Origin: Treponema sp.
GTDB taxonomy: Bacteria > Spirochaetota > Spirochaetia > Treponematales > Treponemataceae
Length of the DNA stretch: 64,000 nt
NCBI GenBank assembly: GCA_024693715.1
Contig: JAILKS010000034.1
Coordinates: 1 to 64,000 of the forward strand
Direction of reading: 5' to 3'
Within the stretch, counting starts at the first letter, position 1. The number at the start of each line of letters is the position of its first letter. The translations under genes and the position numbers were made by a program. The notes under the pieces were generated by a model. The model ran no database searches. It saw nothing but the letters and a program-made list of their open reading frames with translations, and had not been told where the DNA came from. Below are positions 8,597 to 17,413 of this stretch, in pieces.

Positions 8597-9484
8597 TTAA
8601 AAATCATCATCATTAAGTTCTTTTGAAAGCATGTCGTACAAATCACGCGCATGTTCCAAAAGAGGACCAGGTTTATTTTTTGAGGATTTTCCAAGTCCAA
8701 AGATTCTTGCAATTGCAGTTTTCGACTCACTTAATTTCTTAAGACGAAGCTGAATATCATCATGCTGACCATACTTATATTCAAGAAGACCGCATAAATA
8801 AATTACACCATCCCAACCGTAATTCTTATCCATATCCGGACCAAAATTATTTAGGGTCGAACTTTTTTCGGTTCTGCTCGTTTCATTTATTACTGCCTGC
8901 TGATAGAAGAAAAGAGCCTTTCTATAAAATACATCAGAAATATAATCATAATTATGATTACTGCACCGTTGATGTATTTCCTTAGTAAGCCATGCAAGCC
9001 GCAGAGAAATAATTGCCTGCTTCATTGTCGGAAGCATATCTGCATCACAATCGTTATAAGTCATAAGTGCAAGATAATACATTGCAGCACCGTCAAAAAG
9101 TGTGCGTTCTTTTTTCAAATCAAAATATGGAAAAATATTGGAACAGCTGACTTTTCTCTGTTCACTATGATCAAAAATTCTGTCAGAAACTTCTGTCTTT
9201 TTAATTTCAGTAAAATCAGACCATAAAAAGGCGGCATAACAGTTAGGACAGCACCCTACTTCATAAATCAAAGGATAAACTTTACCGTATTTTGCAGAAG
9301 GAATATAATCTCTGTGAAGCTCATCAGAAAGATTTCCTGCATTCATTCGTCCGTTACCGCTTCGCATTATTTCTTTAGGAAAAGGTTTTTTACAAACCGG
9401 ACAAATGCTTTTATCTTTCGACCAGTAAGAAAGAGATGCTTTTTTTTCAGACGAAGAATCAGATGATTTTGAAGTTGCTGCCAT
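8597..9484 (-). CDS. DUF2225 family protein with cysteine pairs
   Basis: The 295-aa product has CPVCKKPF near residue 28 and CCPNC about 50 residues later, suggesting a zinc ribbon, followed by an all-helical, TPR-like C-terminal half. This pattern fits DUF2225, a conserved family of unknown role found in spirochaetes and Firmicutes. The start ATG is supported by AGGAGG at 9490-9495. It lies 1 bp after acpS and 3 bp before truA within one operon. No signal peptide is present, so it is cytoplasmic. Molecular function unknown. Confidence 0.8.
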   Translation of the reverse strand: MAATSKSSDSSSEKKASLSYWSKDKSICPVCKKPFPKEIMRSGNGRMNAGNLSDELHRDYIPSAKYGKVYPLIYEVGCCPNCYAAFLWSDFTEIKKTEVSDRIFDHSEQRKVSCSNIFPYFDLKKERTLFDGAAMYYLALMTYNDCDADMLPTMKQAIISLRLAWLTKEIHQRCSNHNYDYISDVFYRKALFFYQQAVINETSRTEKSSTLNNFGPDMDKNYGWDGVIYLCGLLEYKYGQHDDIQLRLKKLSESKTAIARIFGLGKSSKNKPGPLLEHARDLYDMLSKELNDDDF

Positions 9485-9485
9485 T

Positions 9486-9875
9486 CTATCCTCCTATTTT
9501 ATCAACTTTTTCTATTATAACATAAGCCATAGCATAATCCTTTTCATGCGTTAAGGAAAGATGAATTATACAATCCTTACATCTTTCGTTAAACGCACAC
9601 AAGGCAGTATCTTCAAGCTTCAGTTCAGGTTTACAATCCTTGTTTTTTACAACACATATGTCCTTAAGATTAAAATTGTAAATCCCTGTTCCCAATGCTT
9701 TAGAAAAGGCTTCTTTTGCGGCAAAGCGTGAAGCATAATGTTCAAGCAGAATATCCTTGCTGCAATTTTCTTTTATTTCATCTTTATTAAAAAATCGTCT
9801 TAATTTACCGGAATCTTCAATCCAGCTTTCAAAACGTTTAATATATACTAAATCAACTCCAATTCCATATATCAT
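9486..9875 (-). CDS. acpS: Holo-[acyl-carrier-protein] synthase
   Basis: AcpS transfers 4'-phosphopantetheine from CoA to apo-ACP, activating fatty-acid synthesis. The 129-aa protein has the typical AcpS length and motifs: GIGVDLVYIKRFE at the N-terminus (Asp8 as metal ligand), FAAKEAFSKALGTG in the middle with the metal-binding Glu, and HLSLTHEKDYAMAYV at the end. Its ATG overlaps the ybbR stop by 4 bp. It sits in the dxs-to-truA operon. Confidence 0.93.
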   Translation of the reverse strand: MIYGIGVDLVYIKRFESWIEDSGKLRRFFNKDEIKENCSKDILLEHYASRFAAKEAFSKALGTGIYNFNLKDICVVKNKDCKPELKLEDTALCAFNERCKDCIIHLSLTHEKDYAMAYVIIEKVDKIGG

Positions 9876-10846
9876 TGCTGTTCCTGACTCTCTGCTTCAA
9901 GTTCCTTTTTCAACACCTTGATTTTTATTGTTTCAAACGGAATATTCTTAAGTTTCAAATGAGACGGAAGCTCATAAAGAACCGGAAGTTCATATTCACC
10001 TTCTTCGGTAATCGAAGAGCAGTCAACATTAATGATATTGTTTGGAATTACAAGTTTATCCATATCGGGAATATTGCCGGTAATGTTCAAATCATAAAGA
10101 TGTTCTGCATCTTCTATATATAAATCCTCCGGAAGATTTTCAAAATTAATCTGAATACCCGAAAGGATTTTTTCCGTATCTTTTGCAGAAAAATCAATCG
10201 TAACTTTATAAGGACCTTTGTTAGAAACGTTTATCATTTTATTCAGTTCCTTATAATTTACTTCAACTGTAACCTTTTTGTTCAAATCTGAAATATATAC
10301 AGGTTCAGTATAAACTTTATCAATTTCATTCAGTATCGACTCTGGACCGATAACTTCTACATGCGTAGGATCTACAATTATTTCAGAAACCTCATATCCA
10401 TATTCCGGGTCTCCTACAAGCGACGGCTCTATTGAAACATATTTTACATCTTTCTTTTCTACTTTGATTTTCATATATTCAGGTTTTGTCCTGATTTCAA
10501 GAGGATTATAAGAAAGAAGTGAATCATCAACCTCAAGATTTACTGGCACAACAAATTCTCCTGATTTGGAAAGAGCGTCAAGACTGACTGCAGCACGAAT
10601 ATCAGAAGCATGAATTAAAGATATTATTTCACTGTAAGCGCGGACAGTAACTGTAATTGATTTATCTATTGTTGAGACAGGCATAACCGAGCCGTTTGAT
10701 TGAACTTCAAGAGGAATGACAAAAGATTTTTTTTCAAGCAGGGTTGCACGGTGAACGACAAATAAAATAACAGCGGCACCGATACATATCAATTTTGCAA
10801 TCCAGTTATTCAGGAGAGAGTCAAGAAACTTGTGTTTGGTCTTCAA
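9872..10846 (-). CDS. cdaR: YbbR-domain protein (CdaR-like regulator of CdaA)
   Basis: The 324-aa product has one N-terminal membrane segment (WIAKLICIGAAVILFVVHRA, about 15-34) followed by several YbbR-type beta domains with VEVIGPESILNEI-like strands. YbbR proteins next to CdaA are known partners that tune diadenylate cyclase activity from outside the membrane, and the gene order here matches. The start is TTG at 10846 inside the end of cdaA (26-bp overlap), with GGAGG six bases upstream, indicating tight coupling to cdaA. The regulatory role is inferred from family and context. Confidence 0.87.
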   Translation of the reverse strand: MKTKHKFLDSLLNNWIAKLICIGAAVILFVVHRATLLEKKSFVIPLEVQSNGSVMPVSTIDKSITVTVRAYSEIISLIHASDIRAAVSLDALSKSGEFVVPVNLEVDDSLLSYNPLEIRTKPEYMKIKVEKKDVKYVSIEPSLVGDPEYGYEVSEIIVDPTHVEVIGPESILNEIDKVYTEPVYISDLNKKVTVEVNYKELNKMINVSNKGPYKVTIDFSAKDTEKILSGIQINFENLPEDLYIEDAEHLYDLNITGNIPDMDKLVIPNNIINVDCSSITEEGEYELPVLYELPSHLKLKNIPFETIKIKVLKKELEAESQEQQ

Positions 10847-11636
10847 TTGATTCCTCCGTATTTTTAGATTCTGAATTAATATTTAAAAGATTTTCCAGTA
10901 TTTTACGAACTTCTTCTATACTTAAATCATAATTAAGATTTGAATCATAGGCCAGACTTAAAGCACCTGTTTCCTCTGAGACAACTAAAACTACTGCATC
11001 TGACTGTTCCGAAAGACCTAATGCGGCACGATGTCGTGTACCGAAAGTTTTCCGGATATTATAATCTTCACTTAACGGTAAAAAACATCCTGCGGCAAGA
11101 AGCTTACCTCCCTGTAAAAAACAGGCTCCGTCATGAAGCGGTGTATCATGACCAAAAATCGTTACAAGAAGACTTGATGTAACATCTGCATTAAGCTTTG
11201 TACCTGTCTGCATGATATTTTCAAGCTTTGTATGACGAAGAAAAACAGCAAGCATTCCTCTTCTTTGAGTTGAAAGCATATCTGCTGCCGTTAAAACTGA
11301 ATCTATATAAGTATCTTTTGAACGGTTACCAAATGCAAACCATTGATTTTGACCGATGCGTATAAAAAGCTTTCTGATTTCCGGTTGAAAGATTACCGCA
11401 AAAGCAATTACAAGTCCGGGAGCTACAATCCTCAAAATCCAAAGAATTGTGTTCAGTTGTAAAAACGCTGCAATTGCATACGCTATCAAAACAATCAAGG
11501 CAGATTTTAAAATCTGAAGACTGTTTGATTTCGACATGAAATCGTAAGTTTTATATAAAAGGAATGCTAAAACTCCAATATCGAGAACAGGAACAATCAA
11601 ATTATATATGTATAAAAATTTATTAAAAATTTCCAT
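10821..11636 (-). CDS. cdaA: Membrane diadenylate cyclase CdaA (c-di-AMP synthase)
   Basis: CdaA makes cyclic di-AMP from two ATP; the messenger controls potassium and osmolyte transport and envelope homeostasis. The 271-aa protein has three N-terminal membrane segments (about 10-85) and a DAC domain with HDGA (168-171) and RHR (201-203), the two signature active-site motifs. The C-terminal tail is Glu/Ser-rich. It is the usual partner of the following ybbR gene. A TATAAT box lies 7 nt upstream of the ATG with no Shine-Dalgarno, so it may have its own leaderless transcript as well as being read from dxs-folP. Confidence 0.95.
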   Translation of the reverse strand: MEIFNKFLYIYNLIVPVLDIGVLAFLLYKTYDFMSKSNSLQILKSALIVLIAYAIAAFLQLNTILWILRIVAPGLVIAFAVIFQPEIRKLFIRIGQNQWFAFGNRSKDTYIDSVLTAADMLSTQRRGMLAVFLRHTKLENIMQTGTKLNADVTSSLLVTIFGHDTPLHDGACFLQGGKLLAAGCFLPLSEDYNIRKTFGTRHRAALGLSEQSDAVVLVVSEETGALSLAYDSNLNYDLSIEEVRKILENLLNINSESKNTEESIEDQTQVS

Positions 11637-11643
11637 TTCTTAT

Positions 11644-11649
11644 ATTATA
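11644..11649 (-). promoter_or_regulatory. TATAAT -10 just upstream of cdaA
   Basis: On the minus strand TATAAT ends 7 nt before the cdaA ATG (11636). The 23-bp folP-cdaA gap has no Shine-Dalgarno. The -35 region is unconvincing. The spacing equals that at thiI, so a leaderless start is possible. Confidence 0.35.
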
Positions 11650-11659
11650 ACACATAAAA

Positions 11660-12442
11660 CTAACTAAGAACAGTTTTTATGACGTTCAAAGCATCTAAAG
11701 TTTCCTTTACATCATGTACCCGTACAAGAGTGCATCCTTTTAATATTGAAAGAATATTGGCAGTTAAAGTTCCCGCAAGTCTTTCGTTTACCGGACGTCC
11801 TGTTATATGTCCTATGCAGCTTTTTCTTGAAAGAGCCATCAAAACAGGATATCTTCCTTTTCCTAATTTTTCTGCATTTTTTATAAGACAGATATTTTCA
11901 TCTGCATTTTTATTAAAACCGATTCCGGGATCCAAAATGATTTTTCCTGCAGATATTCCATTTTTCAGGGCGAATTTTATTTTACTGTCAAAAAAAGCAT
12001 TCGTAGATTTTATATCCTTTCCCTGATTATTCATGATGATTACAGAAAGTGAATTTTTTGAAGCGATTTTTATTGATTCAGGACTGTACTCAAAAGCAGA
12101 AACATCATTAAAAATATCAATTCCTTCTTTTACCGCCGCCTCAAGAACTTCAGCCTTACGTGTATCGATTGAAATAGGAATATCAGATACCTTTCGTATT
12201 TTCGCAATCAAAGGAACAACACGTTCGATTTCTTCTTCATAAGAAACATCCTCAAAACCCGGACGAGTAGATTCACCGCCAATATCAAGAATATCTGCCC
12301 CATCTTCGATAAGCTTCATTGCTTTTTCATAAGAACCACGGCTTTGTTCATAAAAGGAATCGGGAGTTGCATTTAAAATTCCCATTATAAATGCGGCTCT
12401 TTCGGTAGAAATTATTTTTTTTCCAGTCTGTAGTTTTATCAT
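11660..12442 (-). CDS. folP: Dihydropteroate synthase
   Basis: FolP condenses p-aminobenzoate with the pterin diphosphate to form dihydropteroate in folate synthesis. The 260-aa protein has the expected length and signatures: MGILNATPDSF (about 19-29), GADILDIGGESTRPG in the pterin-binding site, DTRKAEV, and LDPGIGFNK. The ending GCTLVRVHDVKETLDAL is also typical. Its ATG overlaps the dxs stop by 4 bp. Confidence 0.95.
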   Translation of the reverse strand: MIKLQTGKKIISTERAAFIMGILNATPDSFYEQSRGSYEKAMKLIEDGADILDIGGESTRPGFEDVSYEEEIERVVPLIAKIRKVSDIPISIDTRKAEVLEAAVKEGIDIFNDVSAFEYSPESIKIASKNSLSVIIMNNQGKDIKSTNAFFDSKIKFALKNGISAGKIILDPGIGFNKNADENICLIKNAEKLGKGRYPVLMALSRKSCIGHITGRPVNERLAGTLTANILSILKGCTLVRVHDVKETLDALNVIKTVLS

Positions 12443-14295
12443 TTTGATATTTCCTTTATTGCACGAATTATGTCATTTACCGATAAACCTGCTTCTTCAA
12501 GAATCTGCTTTCTGTTACCATGTTCATAAAACTGATTATTAAATGCAAGAATTTTAACATTAAAAAAATTATTTTTATTCAACAGTAACGAAAGATATTC
12601 ACTTATACCGCCGATTTTTACACCATCCTCTACGAAAATAATTCCTTTATAATCTGATGTAAGCTTAAAAAAATATTTTTCATCAAACGGTTTAATAAAC
12701 CTCAGAAGATATATATCACACACTGCATCTGATTGAGAAACGGCTCTTTTTACTTCAGCATACATTCCACCAGTACTGACAATTAATATTTTTTTCTTTG
12801 AAGATTTTTTTTCCGAATTGATTAATATTCCTCTACCCTTTACAAATTCAAGCTGACGGTCAGAAAGCTCCTGCGGACATGAAAGCTTCGGATATCGTAT
12901 TGCAACAGCACTGTCAGATTTCAAGGCATATTTAAAGCAGTAATACAAATCTTTTGATGTAGAAGGACTCAAAATCTGAATGTCAGGAATCGGTAAAAAT
13001 AAAGAAATGTCAAAAATGCCCTGATGTGTTACACCGTCATTCGGTACGGCTCCTGCTCTATCAAGCATAAAAATAACATGGGCTTTTTGTAAAACTACAT
13101 CATGAATTATCTGATCGACTGCACGCTGAATAAACGTTGAATAAATGCAGACTACCGGTATCAGACCGCCTGCTGCAAGTCCTCCGGCAAAAGTAACTGC
13201 ATGTTCTTCGGCAATTCCTACATCAAAAAATCTGTCTGGAAACTTTTTTGAAAAATAAGCAAGCCCCGTTCCTTTAGACATTGCTGCAGTAATTCCAACG
13301 ATTTTATTATTTTGTTCAGCTTCATTTACAATTATATTGCTGAATTCTTCGGTAAAGCTCAACGGTTCAAAATTATCTACTTTACCGTCACTTGTCTGAA
13401 ATGGTCCTATTCCATGAAAGATTTCAGGATTATTTTCTGCAGGACTATAACCCTTTCCTTTTTTAGTAACAACATGAACTACAACTGGTCTATGAAGCTT
13501 CTGAACCTTCTTAAAAACCTTTTCCATACTCAGTTCATTATGTCCGTCAAGAGGACCAACATATTCAAATCCTAAGTCAGTAAAAAGATTGTTTGTTAAC
13601 AAAAGACCTTTCAACGAGCGTTTGAATCTGAAAATAAATTTTTCAAGACGGGGTCCTAAGTATGGTATTTTATCGATAATTTTATCTACCCTATATCTGA
13701 AGGACTGATATCGCGGCGACATTGAAAGACGGCTTAAATATCTTGATATAGAACCAGTATTATGATCTATTGACATCTGATTATCATTTAAAACTACAAT
13801 CAGATTTTTACAAAGCTGTCCTGCATGTGAAAGTCCTTCAAAAGCCATGCCGCCTGTAAGCGCTCCGTCACCTATTACCGCAATTACCTTATGATTATTG
13901 TTATTCAAATTCCAGGCAGTTAAAAGTCCAAGTGCAGAGGAAATTGATGTTGAAGAATGTCCATTGATAAAAAAATCGTGTTTACTTTCATTTGTATTTG
14001 TAAAACCGGAAATTCCATCCTTTGTTCTTAAGGTATCAAATGAATTATAACGACCGGTTAGAAGCTTATGCGCATAACACTGATGACTTACATCCCAGAT
14101 AATAGCATCATCAGGACTTTCAAAAACACGATGAAGAGCGATTGTCAGTTCAACAACACCTAAATTACTTGCAAGATGTCCACCGTTTTTTGCTACTGTC
14201 TGTATGATTTTTTCACGTATTTGTGAAGCAAGAAGCTTTAATTCTTTTTGAGACAATTGTTTTATATCTGAAGGTGAAGATATATTTTCCAGCAT
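12439..14295 (-). CDS. dxs: 1-deoxy-D-xylulose-5-phosphate synthase
   Basis: Dxs is the thiamine-diphosphate enzyme joining pyruvate and glyceraldehyde-3-phosphate, the first step of the MEP isoprenoid pathway. The 618-aa protein shows GHSSTSISSALG, the ThDP/Mg motif starting VIGDGALTGGMAFEG, GPLDGHN, the transketolase-like core KFPDRFFDVGIAEEHAV, and VPNDGVTHQGIFD. Length and domain order are normal. It heads the minus-strand operon; folP overlaps its stop. The upstream AT-rich region (14296-14340) probably holds the operon promoter. Confidence 0.96.
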   Translation of the reverse strand: MLENISSPSDIKQLSQKELKLLASQIREKIIQTVAKNGGHLASNLGVVELTIALHRVFESPDDAIIWDVSHQCYAHKLLTGRYNSFDTLRTKDGISGFTNTNESKHDFFINGHSSTSISSALGLLTAWNLNNNNHKVIAVIGDGALTGGMAFEGLSHAGQLCKNLIVVLNDNQMSIDHNTGSISRYLSRLSMSPRYQSFRYRVDKIIDKIPYLGPRLEKFIFRFKRSLKGLLLTNNLFTDLGFEYVGPLDGHNELSMEKVFKKVQKLHRPVVVHVVTKKGKGYSPAENNPEIFHGIGPFQTSDGKVDNFEPLSFTEEFSNIIVNEAEQNNKIVGITAAMSKGTGLAYFSKKFPDRFFDVGIAEEHAVTFAGGLAAGGLIPVVCIYSTFIQRAVDQIIHDVVLQKAHVIFMLDRAGAVPNDGVTHQGIFDISLFLPIPDIQILSPSTSKDLYYCFKYALKSDSAVAIRYPKLSCPQELSDRQLEFVKGRGILINSEKKSSKKKILIVSTGGMYAEVKRAVSQSDAVCDIYLLRFIKPFDEKYFFKLTSDYKGIIFVEDGVKIGGISEYLSLLLNKNNFFNVKILAFNNQFYEHGNRKQILEEAGLSVNDIIRAIKEISK

Positions 14296-14350
14296 TTTAT
14301 ATATTCAATCTCTACATATAATATAACAGATTTTTACAAAAAAGATAATA

Positions 14351-14379
14351 TAAAAAAAGACCGCGAAATATCGCGGTCT
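14351..14379 (-). terminator. Rho-independent terminator of the ribosomal mini-gene
   Basis: On the minus strand AGACCGCGA and TCGCGGTCT (14358-14379) form a perfect 9-bp GC-rich stem with a TATT loop, followed directly by TTTTTTT. This is the cleanest intrinsic terminator in the window. It ends the 29-codon gene 30 bp upstream. Confidence 0.9.
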
Positions 14380-14408
14380 ATCTGAAACACAAGCGTTCGA
14401 CCTAAAAA

Positions 14409-14498
14409 CTACTTGCTCTTATGTCGATTACGTCTAAGCATCTTCTTTCGCTTATGTGTCGCCATCTTCTGGCGCTTTCTTTTCTTACCACAAGGCAC
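14409..14498 (-). CDS. 29-aa basic mS38/bS22-like ribosomal mini-protein (AURKAIP1/COX24 domain)
   Basis: A GTG-initiated ORF of 29 codons, with AGGAG eight bases upstream and a strong terminator just after it, encodes MPCGKKRKRQKMATHKRKKM followed by LRRNRHKSK. This is the AURKAIP1/COX24-type motif (PF08213) seen in very short bacterial proteins. The family corresponds to mitochondrial small-subunit protein mS38 and is related to mycobacterial bS22, which sits near the decoding site. Over half the residues are Lys, Arg or His, as expected for rRNA binding. It stands alone between dxs and miaA. Ribosomal location is inferred from the family. Confidence 0.88.
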   Translation of the reverse strand: MPCGKKRKRQKMATHKRKKMLRRNRHKSK

Positions 14499-14548
14499 GA
14501 TGGCACTCCTACTTTATAAAGTCTAGTTATTATTACAAAAAAAGAGGA

Positions 14549-15493
14549 TTATGTCAATACAGATTTAGTCAGAGCAGCTTTTATTGAATCTATATCTTTT
14601 TCCACTCCTGTATATGGAATAACAACACTGCCAGGAATATCACGGATATAAGTATACTGTTTTTTTGCATATTTACAGCTGTCGTGCTTTATTGCATGAA
14701 TTATCTGTTCTTTATCCTCATATTTAAACCATTCACTGTAACCGATTGCTTTAAAGCCAGGACAATCTTTTGAATATCCCTCGTTCAACAGTGATTTTAT
14801 TTCTTCTTCAAGTCCAGCCTCTATCATCAAATCAACACGCTGTTTAATTCTTTCATAAAGCAAATCTCTTGGCGGCTCTAAAACAATAAAAGTAAAATCA
14901 TATTCATCACGGAATCTGTTTTCAACCTGATAACTTGTTCGTGTTTTTCCGCCAGAATAATAAATCTCAAGTGCCCGGCAGATTCGATATGAATCATTGA
15001 CATGTATTTTTTCTGCACTTTCAGAATCAATTTCCTTAAGCTTTTCATAAAGTGCACGGTTACCAAGTTTTTTTAATTGCTGCTGAATTTCCTTTCTTAA
15101 TTCTTCATCACAAACAGGAGTCGGAGGAACTCCATAAAGAAAGTTTCTTATATAAAAACCTGTTCCTCCACATATTACAGGAGTTTTTCCTTTTTCAAAT
15201 ATTTCACTGCATGCTTTATCTGCCAGTGAAACAAAATCGCTGACATTAAACTGTTTGTCTATCGTTAAAATATCAATAAGATGATGAGGCAGTTCTTTTA
15301 AAAGCTCTTTATCAGGCTTTGCAGTACCTATATCCATTCCCTTATAAACTGATTGAGAATCTGCGCTTATTATTTCCGCATTTAAAATAAAATGACTGCC
15401 TGATCTGGAAAATAATTCCCGGGTCAAAGCAGTCTTTCCTGAAGCGGTAGGTGCAAAAATTACAACTACCGGAATTTTATTTTTTGTCTTCAA
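14549..15493 (-). CDS. miaA: tRNA dimethylallyltransferase MiaA
   Basis: MiaA prenylates A37 of tRNAs that read codons starting with U, using dimethylallyl diphosphate; dxs nearby feeds that precursor. The 314-aa protein has a P-loop APTASGKTALT (about 14-24), ISADSQSVYKGMDIGTAKP, the GGTGFYIRNFLYG block, and the C-terminal GFKAIGYSEW and KYAKKQYTY segments of the family. The best start is TTG at 15493, which overlaps the rpoZ stop by 17 bp, so the two genes form an operon. Confidence 0.95.
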   Translation of the reverse strand: MKTKNKIPVVVIFAPTASGKTALTRELFSRSGSHFILNAEIISADSQSVYKGMDIGTAKPDKELLKELPHHLIDILTIDKQFNVSDFVSLADKACSEIFEKGKTPVICGGTGFYIRNFLYGVPPTPVCDEELRKEIQQQLKKLGNRALYEKLKEIDSESAEKIHVNDSYRICRALEIYYSGGKTRTSYQVENRFRDEYDFTFIVLEPPRDLLYERIKQRVDLMIEAGLEEEIKSLLNEGYSKDCPGFKAIGYSEWFKYEDKEQIIHAIKHDSCKYAKKQYTYIRDIPGSVVIPYTGVEKDIDSIKAALTKSVLT

Positions 15494-15674
15494 TACGGTA
15501 TTTTACGCTTTTTGTAAAAAGCTGTCGTGCTGCAACACAAACAACCTTACCATAATTCTGATTAATTTCAGGATCATCAACTTTAGCCATCTGATAAGCA
15601 CGTCGGCTTGCAGCTACAGTGATTTCATAAATATTATCATCAAATTCAACCAATTGTTCCAATGGGAATATCAT
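15477..15674 (-). CDS. rpoZ: RNA polymerase omega subunit
   Basis: The 65-aa product resembles spirochaetal omega subunits: MIFPLEQLVEFDDNIYEIT, then AASRRAYQMA, an abbreviated conserved helix that in omega packs on the beta' C-terminus. It has AAGGAG upstream and a near-consensus promoter. Overlap with miaA indicates co-transcription. The protein is shorter and more divergent than proteobacterial omega, so the call rests on the RRAYQMA segment, the length and the context. Confidence 0.8.
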   Translation of the reverse strand: MIFPLEQLVEFDDNIYEITVAASRRAYQMAKVDDPEINQNYGKVVCVAARQLFTKSVKYRIEDKK

Positions 15675-15696
15675 TTAAAATTACTCCTTAAATTAC

Positions 15697-15725
15697 ATTT
15701 TATAATTATCTTCTTTTTATGTCAA
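15697..15725 (-). promoter_or_regulatory. Sigma-70 promoter of rpoZ-miaA
   Basis: On the minus strand TTGACA (15725-15720) is separated by exactly 17 bp from TAAAAT (15702-15697). It lies 23 bp before the rpoZ ATG, with AAGGAG in between. Confidence 0.7.
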
Positions 15726-15740
15726 TTACTGCATAAACTA

Positions 15741-15769
15741 TTCCATTTTCTGAAAAATCAATTTATAAT
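15741..15769 (+). promoter_or_regulatory. Putative promoter of the FGGY kinase-araD pair
   Basis: A perfect TATAAT (15764-15769) follows a weak -35 (TTCCAT, 15741-15746) at 17 bp and lies 25 bp before the kinase ATG. A weak -35 would suit an activated sugar operon, but no operator was recognised. Confidence 0.45.
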
Positions 15770-15793
15770 GGAAGTTAAAGGATTTACTTAATT

Positions 15794-17398
15794 ATGAATA
15801 ATAAAGAATTAATTGAAAGCGGAAACGCATGTCTCGGTATTGAATTTGGATCAACACGAATTAAAGCAGTGTTAATAAACGAAAACTATGAACCTGTCGC
15901 TAACGGTTCGTATACCTGGGAAAACTCTCTTGAAAACGGAATATGGACCTATCCCCTGTCGCAGATTCACGAGGGATTACAGGCTTGTTATAAAGATTTA
16001 AAAAATGATGTAAAAACCAAATATGACGTTAAATTAACGAAATTTAAATGTGCAGGTATTTCTGCAATGATGCACGGATATCTTGCTTTTGATAAAAATG
16101 AAAATCTTCTTGTACCGTTCAGAACATGGCGAAATACAATCACAGGTGAAGCTTCAGAAAAGCTTTCCAAACTGTTCAATTTCCCGGTACCCGAAAGATG
16201 GTCAATATCACATTTATATCAGGCTATCTTAAATAAAGAAGAACATGTTGCACAAATCCAGAATGTATATACTCTGGCAGCATACATTCATTATATGCTT
16301 ACCGGCGAAAAAGTTATCGGTGTCGGTGATGCTTCCGGAATGTTCCCTATCGAGCTTTCCGGTGATAAAACAAATGCATTCTATAACGAAAAGATGGTAA
16401 AAGAATTTGAAAAATTACCTGAAGTTTCAAAATTCAATTTCAAGCTTTCATCGCTTTTTCCAAAGGTTCTCGTGGCTGGAGAAAATGCCGGAATGCTCAC
16501 TGAAAAAGGAGCTGCATTTCTTGACCCTGAAGGCGATCTTGAAAAAGGAATTCCATTCTGTCCTCCTGAAGGTGATGCGGGAACTGGTATGGCTGCTACA
16601 AATTCTGTTAATCCAAAAACAGGAAATATTTCTGCGGGAACTTCGGTATTCAGCATGGTTGTTCTGGAAAAAGACCTTAAAAATGTTTATCCGGGAATAA
16701 TTGATATTGTAACAACTCCTGATGGATATCCTGTTGCGATGGTACACTGTAATAACTGTACCGGTGAACATAATTACTGGATGAATTTCTTCAAAGAAAT
16801 TATTGATACTATGTGTCCTGATAATAAAATTGAAATTGGAAAATATTATGACACACTCATAACAGAATCGCTTAAGGCAGACAAGGATTGCGGCGGTCTT
16901 CTTGCTTACAATTATCTTTCGGGTGAAACAATCACAGGTTTTACTTCCGGAAGACCTTTATTTGTCCGTGCTGAAAACGCAAAGCTTACAGTTGCAAATT
17001 TCATGCGTACTCAAATGTTTGCATCTCTTGGTTCATTACGTGCAGGAATGAATATTCTTTATGATAAGGAAAATGTTCCGGTACAAAGCATGACTGGAGC
17101 CGGCGGTTATTTCAAAACAGAAGCAGGATTAAAATATATGGCTGCAGCAATGAAAACAAGCGTAAGTGCAATGGAAACAGCCGGTGAAGGCGGTCCATGG
17201 GGTATGGCAGTTTTAGCAGCATATTCTTCCGGTAAAAAAGGATTGAAATTAGGAGATTTCCTGGAAAAGGAAGTCTTCAAGAATTGCAAAAAAACAACTT
17301 CAAATCCAGATAAAGCCCTTGAAGAAAGCTTTAATATTTTCTTCGAAAGATATATGAAAGGTCTTGCAATTGAAAAAGCAGCGGTAGATAATATCTAA
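15794..17398 (+). CDS. FGGY-family pentulose kinase (ribulokinase-like)
   Basis: The 534-aa product is an ATP-dependent carbohydrate kinase of the FGGY family. It has phosphate-1 motif GIEFGSTRIKAV (about 14-25), a central GDAGTGMAATN segment, the ATP-binding GNISAGTSVFS loop, and the C-terminal GAGGYFKTEAG and GEGGPWGMAVLAAY blocks. The next gene, after 15 bp, is araD, so the likely product is L-ribulose-5-phosphate, matching an AraB-like role. No isomerase (araA) or transporter is beside it, so another ketopentose substrate such as L-xylulose or D-ribulose is not excluded. Confidence 0.82.
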   Translation: MNNKELIESGNACLGIEFGSTRIKAVLINENYEPVANGSYTWENSLENGIWTYPLSQIHEGLQACYKDLKNDVKTKYDVKLTKFKCAGISAMMHGYLAFDKNENLLVPFRTWRNTITGEASEKLSKLFNFPVPERWSISHLYQAILNKEEHVAQIQNVYTLAAYIHYMLTGEKVIGVGDASGMFPIELSGDKTNAFYNEKMVKEFEKLPEVSKFNFKLSSLFPKVLVAGENAGMLTEKGAAFLDPEGDLEKGIPFCPPEGDAGTGMAATNSVNPKTGNISAGTSVFSMVVLEKDLKNVYPGIIDIVTTPDGYPVAMVHCNNCTGEHNYWMNFFKEIIDTMCPDNKIEIGKYYDTLITESLKADKDCGGLLAYNYLSGETITGFTSGRPLFVRAENAKLTVANFMRTQMFASLGSLRAGMNILYDKENVPVQSMTGAGGYFKTEAGLKYMAAAMKTSVSAMETAGEGGPWGMAVLAAYSSGKKGLKLGDFLEKEVFKNCKKTTSNPDKALEESFNIFFERYMKGLAIEKAAVDNI

Positions 17399-17413
17399 AA
17401 AAAGAGGAATTAT

